DNA from: an uncultured bacterium
GTDB lineage: Bacteria > Actinomycetota > Coriobacteriia > Coriobacteriales > Atopobiaceae
DNA: 45,975 nucleotides
Reading direction: 5' to 3'
NCBI GenBank assembly: GCA_905214865.1
Contig: CAJMNO010000020.1
Coordinates: forward strand, 1 to 45,975
Shown one piece after another: positions 41,664-45,975 of this stretch (position 1 is its first letter; each line of letters starts with the position of its first letter). Both the position numbers and the translations under genes were made by a program. The notes under the pieces were generated by a model. The model searched no databases, was not told where the DNA came from, and saw nothing but the letters and a program-made list of their open reading frames with translations.

Positions 41664-43724
41664 CTATGCCTGTAGCCTACCCCGTTGCGCCCGCTCCCTC
41701 GACGCGGAGCCCGCGAGCGCGAAGTCGATGCGTCCGTGCGCGGGGTCAGTGCCCGTCACGGTGACCGCGACTCGCTGGCCCGGCCTCCACCTCTTGCCGC
41801 TCTCCTCCCCCGTGAGGGAGAGGAGCCTCTCGTCGTAGGCAAACCACTCGTCACCGAGCGCCCTCACCGGGAGGAGCCCCTCGGCGCAGGTGTCGTCGAG
41901 CGCGACGAACAGACCATAGCGCTCCACCCCCACGACCATACCCGAGAAGTCCTCACCCACGCGCTCGGAGAAGAGCTCCGCCATCTTCACCTTCTGCGAC
42001 GCCCGGGCGGCGGAGTCTGCGACCCTCTCCCTATCGCTGCAGTCCCTGCAGAGCTGCGGGAGGGCCTCCGCCACGTGCGCCTGCTCCCTGGACCCCAACT
42101 CCCCGTGAAGCAGCGCCTTGAGGGCGCGATGGACCGTGTCGTCGGGATAGCGCCTGATGGGAGACGTGAAGTGACAATATGCCTGCGCCCCCAGCGCATA
42201 GTGTCCATCGTTGTGCGGAAGGTAGACCGCCCTCTTCTGCGCCCTCAGGAGCACCGAGCTCGCCAGGTACTCCGCCTGCGTCCCACGTGCCGCGCGCAGC
42301 ACCTCCTGCGTTGCCATGGGGTCCCCGCTCACCAGCCGCTCGGCGAGGTCCCCGTGCAGGAGCCCCAGCTCGCCCAGGACCGGGAGCGTCTCCTTGAGGT
42401 CCTCGGGAGAGGGGCGCTCGTGAACTCTGTAGGCAACGGGCACGTCAGACTGGGAGAGAAGCGACGCGACGCACTCGTTGGCCATGAGCATGGCCTCCTC
42501 GATGAGCCCCGTCGCCCGGGTGCGCTCCCTCACGGACACCCCCTGGGGCTTGCCCCTCTCGTCCAGGATGACCTTCGCCTCCCGGGTCTCGAAGTCGATC
42601 GCGCCGCGGCGGCCCCTCACCTCTTGCCTGAGCGAAGCGACCTCGTCCAGGATACGGAGCTGCCCGGCAACCTCCTCGGGGCCACCCTCGACGGCGGGAA
42701 GGGAGGCCTCCTCGACGCGTCCCTCGAGCAGCGCATCAACGGTGTCGTAGTCAAGTCTCGCCCGCGACCTGATGACCGACGGGGCAACCTCATACGAGGT
42801 CACGTTGCCATGGGCGTCGAGGCGCATGAGGACGCTCATGCACAGGCGGTCGCTGCCGGGGACCAGCGAGCACACGTCGTTGCAGAGCCTCTCGGGCAGC
42901 ATCGGAAGGACCCGGTCGGCAAGGTAGACGGAGCAGGTCCTTCGGCGCGCCTCGCGGTCGACCGGCGAGCCCCAGGGAACGTAGTGGGTCACGTCGGCGA
43001 TGTGGACGTCCACCTCGTATCCGTCCCCCACCCTCCGGGCTCCGACCGCGTCGTCGAAGTCACGAGCGTCGGTGGGGTCGACCGTCATGCACGAGCGGCC
43101 CCTGAGGTCGCGTCGGCACGGGTCGCCCACGAGCGCGGACTCCACGTCGACCCGCACGGACCCCACCTGTTCGTCGCACTCCTCGGGAAAGTCCGTCGCG
43201 AGGTCATACGATGCGATGACCGACTCGATGTCCAGGTCCAGGTCATCCGCGTCACCAAGCCTGCGTTCGAGCGTCACCACGCCCGAGGAGTGGCGCGCGG
43301 GGTATTCGAGGATCCTTGCCGATACCACGTCCCCGTCGCTGACGCCCAGCCGGCTGGCGGAATCGTCCTCGGGAAGGACGAAGAAGTCCCTCCTGATCCT
43401 GCCGTCGAGGGGCACGACGATGCCGAGCGGCGCGGCGTTTGCGTAGGTTCCCACAAAGGTCGTGGTTGCCCTCATGAGGACGGCCTGCACGTAGGCAAAC
43501 CGCTCCCCTCCCCTCCTCGTGCTCAGGGAGACCTGCACCTCATCGCCGTTCATGGCCTCGCGGATGCCGCCGCGCCCCACGGCAAAGCGCCCCTCCGCCG
43601 TGTCGACCGTGGCGACCCCTGGGCGAGTGACCCTGATAGACCCCGTCACGGTCTGACGGGGCTTGTGCGCCTTCCTCGGCATGCCTCCGCGCCTGCGGCC
43701 GCCGCCAGGATGCCTTCTTGCCAT
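41664..43724 (-). CDS. rnr: ribonuclease R (RNB-family 3'-5' exoribonuclease)
   Basis: RNase R degrades structured RNA and, with tmRNA and SmpB, faulty mRNAs. I start at ATG 43724 (MARRHPGGGRRRGG), with GGAGGG just ahead; 686 residues. The cold-shock-like RNA-binding region runs to about residue 200. The RNB catalytic domain follows, with VDPTDARDFDDAVG (metal-binding aspartates) and the segment YCHFTSPIRRYPDDTVHRAL. A final S1 domain (GEDFSGMVVGVERYGLFVALDD) ends the protein, without the long Lys-rich tail of the E. coli enzyme. Its ribosome-binding site begins 3 bases after a T-run of a terminator, which makes its expression depend on read-through or on an unrecognised start. Confidence 0.95.
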   Translation of the reverse strand: MARRHPGGGRRRGGMPRKAHKPRQTVTGSIRVTRPGVATVDTAEGRFAVGRGGIREAMNGDEVQVSLSTRRGGERFAYVQAVLMRATTTFVGTYANAAPLGIVVPLDGRIRRDFFVLPEDDSASRLGVSDGDVVSARILEYPARHSSGVVTLERRLGDADDLDLDIESVIASYDLATDFPEECDEQVGSVRVDVESALVGDPCRRDLRGRSCMTVDPTDARDFDDAVGARRVGDGYEVDVHIADVTHYVPWGSPVDREARRRTCSVYLADRVLPMLPERLCNDVCSLVPGSDRLCMSVLMRLDAHGNVTSYEVAPSVIRSRARLDYDTVDALLEGRVEEASLPAVEGGPEEVAGQLRILDEVASLRQEVRGRRGAIDFETREAKVILDERGKPQGVSVRERTRATGLIEEAMLMANECVASLLSQSDVPVAYRVHERPSPEDLKETLPVLGELGLLHGDLAERLVSGDPMATQEVLRAARGTQAEYLASSVLLRAQKRAVYLPHNDGHYALGAQAYCHFTSPIRRYPDDTVHRALKALLHGELGSREQAHVAEALPQLCRDCSDRERVADSAARASQKVKMAELFSERVGEDFSGMVVGVERYGLFVALDDTCAEGLLPVRALGDEWFAYDERLLSLTGEESGKRWRPGQRVAVTVTGTDPAHGRIDFALAGSASRERAQRGRLQA

Positions 43725-43732
43725 ACCCCTCC

Positions 43733-43776
43733 AAAAAAACAACGGGGGCGGCACGGTCATGCAACCGCACCGCCCC
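43733..43776 (-). terminator. rho-independent terminator just upstream of rnr
   Basis: A 13-bp stem with two wobble pairs (43745-43757 with 43764-43776, loop TGCATG), then GTTG and seven Ts. It is 30 bases past the ftsX stop and directly before the rnr ribosome-binding site, so it can end ftsE-ftsX transcription and gate rnr. Confidence 0.8.
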
Positions 43777-43805
43777 ATCGGCAAAGTCTTCTGACTTCGC
43801 AGACC

Positions 43806-44729
43806 TTATACCCTGAGGTACCGCCTCATCGCGATGGCGGAGCCAAACAGGCCGAGCAGGATGCCTATGACCACGAGCGCTCCATACGTTGCCGCGACCA
43901 CCTGGGTGGGGAGGTTGAACGAGAGGAACGACAGGCTCTGCTGGAGCTTGGGAAGCACGACCTGGGAGCCCGCCTGCAGCATGCCGATGGCGAGGAGCGA
44001 GCCGATGAGCGCCTCGAGCACGCCCTCGGTAAGGAACGGCCCGCGAATGAAGCCGTTCGAGGCGCCCACGAGCCTCATGATCGCAATCTCGCGGCGACGC
44101 GCGGCGATGGAGAGGCGGATGGTGTTGTTGATGAAGACGAACGCGATGAACGACAGGAGCACGACAAGGACGATTGCGCCCATGCGCAGGTAGTACGTCA
44201 CGCTGAAGAGACGCTCGACCGTCTCGCGCCCATACGAGACCGCGGAGGAGGCATCCGACCCATCGGCGACCGACTGGAAGTCGGAGTCCTGGATGAGCTT
44301 GTTGGCAACCTCCTCGACCTTCTGAGGGTCCTTGAGGGTGATCACGTAGGAGGCGGGGACGGGGTTCTCGCCATCAAGCGCGGCAACGACGTCGGAGGCG
44401 TTGCGGTTGCTCATGGACTGCTTGTACTCCTCGAGCGCCTCGTCCTTGCTCTTGTACTTGACGGACTCGACGTCGTCCCATCCCTCGATCTTGGCCTGGA
44501 GGGCCTGGACGGCGTTGCTGTCGGCATCGTCGGAGAGGAACGCCTGGATGGTGACGGAGTTCTCGACGTTGCCCACGAGGTTGCCGATCATGACCGACCC
44601 CATCACGAAGAGGCCGATCACGAAGAGCGAGAGGAAGATGGTGACGATGGCCCCCAGGACGGTGGACCAGTTCCTTCGGAAGTGGCGTCCGGCCTCGCGG
44701 AGCGAATAGCCTAGGTTAGAGGGCACCAT
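43806..44729 (-). CDS. ftsX: cell-division protein FtsX
   Basis: FtsX, with FtsE, forms an ABC-type complex that activates peptidoglycan hydrolases at the septum. The 307 residues include a short cytoplasmic N-terminus (LGYSLREAGRHFRRNWST), membrane helix 1 at about 22-46, an extracytoplasmic loop with VTIQAFLSDDAD, and three further helices (AIVLVVLLSFIAFVFIN; ALIGSLLAIGMLQAG; AATYGALVVIGILLGLFGSAIA). The NTIRLSIAARRREIAIMRLVGASNGFIRGPF block is characteristic. The start overlaps the ftsE stop by 14 bases. Confidence 0.95.
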   Translation of the reverse strand: MVPSNLGYSLREAGRHFRRNWSTVLGAIVTIFLSLFVIGLFVMGSVMIGNLVGNVENSVTIQAFLSDDADSNAVQALQAKIEGWDDVESVKYKSKDEALEEYKQSMSNRNASDVVAALDGENPVPASYVITLKDPQKVEEVANKLIQDSDFQSVADGSDASSAVSYGRETVERLFSVTYYLRMGAIVLVVLLSFIAFVFINNTIRLSIAARRREIAIMRLVGASNGFIRGPFLTEGVLEALIGSLLAIGMLQAGSQVVLPKLQQSLSFLSFNLPTQVVAATYGALVVIGILLGLFGSAIAMRRYLRV

Positions 44730-45738
44730 AGTAGCCGTAGCCTCCTCTCTCTTGGTCGCGGACCACGTGACCCGCCTCGAGTGCGATGACGCGCTTGCGC
44801 ATGGAGTCGACCATCTCGCGGTCGTGAGTCGCCATGACCACGGTGGTTCCGGTGCGGTTGATTCGGTCCAGGAGCTTCATGATGCCCAGCGAGATCGCGG
44901 GGTCGAGGTTGCCGGTCGGCTCGTCGCACACCAGGAGGGGCGGACGGTTGACCATTGCCCTCGCGACCGAGACGCGCTGCTGCTCTCCTCCGGAGAGCTG
45001 GTCGGGGTAGTTGTCCATCTTCTCGGCAAGGCCGACGAGCCTGAGCACCTCGGGGACCTGCGCCTTGATGACCGCTCGGGACTTGCCGATGCACTCCAGG
45101 GCAAACGAGACGTTCTCGTAGACCGTCTTGTCGGGAAGGAGCTTGAAGTCCTGGTACACGGTGCCAATCTGGCGGCGGAGGTACGGGACCCTGCTGTTGC
45201 GGAGCTTGGTGAGATCCCTCCCCGCCACGATGACCTGCCCCTTGGTGGCGCGAAGCTCGCGCGTGAGGAGCTTGAGGAACGTCGACTTGCCCGAGCCGGA
45301 GTGCCCCACGACGAACACGAACTCGCCGGGGTAGATGTCCAGGCTCACGTCTTCCAGTGCTGGCTTGTTGGGCTGGGCCGGGTAGATGAGTGTTGCGTTT
45401 TTGAGCGAGATGGTGGGGGTGCCCGTGCGAGAGACCGCCGGTGCGCCCGCATCGTTCAGGGGTGCGAAGACGCTCGTGTACCCGGGCTGGGACGTGATGT
45501 CGTCCTCCGTCTGGGTCGCGACCGTCATCGAGCCTGCCGGCTGCTCCTGCTGGGGAGCCTCCGGCTCTGGCTGCGCGTCAGGGACGGATGAAGCCGCAAC
45601 GTGCTGGGCCGAGTGGCGCGGCACGAAGTCAGCCTGCCCCTGGTCCGTCACCTCGCCGCCCTGCGCCTCCTGGCTGTCGAGGGGCTGCTGCGCACCCTCG
45701 TCCCCCTGTCGCTCGCTGCTGCGAAAGTGGTTGGCCAC
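44716..45738 (-). CDS. ftsE: cell-division ATPase FtsE with long N-terminal extension
   Basis: FtsE is the ATPase partner of FtsX. I choose GTG 45738 (MANHFRSSERQ), because AAGGAG lies five bases upstream; an ATG at 45768 has none. This gives 340 residues against the usual 220-230. The first 107 are Gln/Glu/Pro/Ala-rich and look disordered. The ABC domain begins at TISLKNATLIYP, with Walker A GHSGSGKST (145-153), the Q-loop in IGTVYQDFKLLPD, signature LSGGEQQRVSVARAM, Walker B LLVCDEPTGNLD and the switch His in MATHDREMVD. All catalytic motifs are intact. An internal ATG (Met71) could produce a shorter form. Confidence 0.94.
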   Translation of the reverse strand: MANHFRSSERQGDEGAQQPLDSQEAQGGEVTDQGQADFVPRHSAQHVAASSVPDAQPEPEAPQQEQPAGSMTVATQTEDDITSQPGYTSVFAPLNDAGAPAVSRTGTPTISLKNATLIYPAQPNKPALEDVSLDIYPGEFVFVVGHSGSGKSTFLKLLTRELRATKGQVIVAGRDLTKLRNSRVPYLRRQIGTVYQDFKLLPDKTVYENVSFALECIGKSRAVIKAQVPEVLRLVGLAEKMDNYPDQLSGGEQQRVSVARAMVNRPPLLVCDEPTGNLDPAISLGIMKLLDRINRTGTTVVMATHDREMVDSMRKRVIALEAGHVVRDQERGGYGYYGAL

Positions 45739-45842
45739 TAGAGCTCCTTTTTCTACATAGCGATACATGACAGATTCGTTGGCATTCTAGCAAAGACCGA
45801 GGATAGCGCCCCTAGGCCCCCATCTGGGCACAGATAAACCAG

Positions 45843-45877
45843 AGGCTCCCCACGGACCCTCTATCCGCGGGGAGCCT
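45843..45877 (-). terminator. hairpin between right-edge gene and ftsE
   Basis: AGGCTCCCCGCGGA and TCCGTGGGGAGCCT form a 14-bp stem with one wobble pair and a 7-base loop, 45 bases past the stop of the right-edge gene. The following CTGGTTTATC is only weakly T-rich. Confidence 0.55.
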
Positions 45878-45921
45878 GTCTGCAGGATTGCTGAATTGTG
45901 GGAATGGGACCTACGCGATTC

Positions 45922-45975
45922 CTACGCCCCGGCGGAGACCTTCTCCCAGTCGGCGTCGAACTTCGCCCTGCCCTC
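45922..45975 (-). CDS. 3' end of an unidentified gene (cut by right edge)
   Basis: The last 17 codons of a minus-strand frame (EGRAKFDADWEKVSAGA) end at TAG 45922-45924 and are followed by a hairpin. Codon usage is like the neighbours. Too little is present to name the protein. It is not the prfB gene often found next to ftsE, as far as I can judge from the C-terminus. Confidence 0.5.
   Translation of the reverse strand, partial: EGRAKFDADWEKVSAGA

Noticed and set aside
41685..44714. A 1009-codon plus-strand frame opposite rnr and ftsX
   Set aside because: It reads through the terminator and two known genes in antisense, with no ribosome-binding site or motif.

Overview
The window is high-GC DNA from an anaerobic actinobacterium, most likely a coriobacterium of the Olsenella/Atopobium type. 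This placement is inferred from gene content and was not tested by a search. Supporting content: a TsaB-RimI-TsaD fusion, a multi-cluster 4Fe-4S protein, a small rubredoxin beside a flavin reductase, two LytR-CpsA-Psr genes, many TTG/GTG starts, and an SSU/LSU ribosomal pair leading into glmM-glmS. Almost everything is on the minus strand. The exceptions are a decayed phage module and the two LytR-CpsA-Psr genes.

Region 1 (1-8.8 kb) is an accessory island. It holds the 5' part of a type 1 BREX phage-defence operon, read right to left: a ribbon-helix-helix gene, brxA, brxB, brxC, and the N-terminal part of pglX, which runs off the left edge. Upstream of the BREX promoter lie phage head-gene relics on the plus strand (frameshifted scaffold, frameshifted and internally deleted capsid, two short intact genes) and then a wrecked IS5-type transposase. 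A feature-poor 430-base spacer follows.

Region 2 (8.8-25.6 kb) is mostly housekeeping: guaA; two tandem LytR-CpsA-Psr envelope genes; ychF; a 4Fe-4S protein of unknown role; groES-groEL with a recognisable promoter and structured leader; glutamine-dependent NAD synthetase; a YtcJ-like amidohydrolase; and a polar amino acid ABC transporter (binding protein, permease, ATPase).

Region 3 (25.6-36.9 kb) is a long minus-strand run in the order rplM, rpsI, glmM, glmS, acpS, nnrD-type NAD(P)HX repair enzyme, alr, family 4 uracil-DNA glycosylase, tsaE, and a single gene fusing TsaB, RimI and TsaD. It links translation (t6A tRNA modification, ribosomal proteins) with amino-sugar and D-alanine supply for peptidoglycan.

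Region 4 (37-46 kb) holds a patatin-like phospholipase, tmRNA (ssrA), a YoaK/DUF1275 membrane protein, rubredoxin, flavin reductase, smpB, a TPR-like protein, RNase R, ftsX, ftsE and the last 17 codons of an unidentified gene. ssrA, smpB and rnr together supply the trans-translation and ribosome-rescue machinery within about 6 kb.

The points most worth following are: the loss of PglX similarity exactly at a short dyad; the ribbon-helix-helix gene with its own dyad as a possible BREX regulator; the triple t6A/RimI fusion; the flavin reductase/rubredoxin pair with a 27-base dyad between them; the rnr ribosome-binding site placed directly behind a terminator; and FtsE with a 110-residue N-terminal extension.
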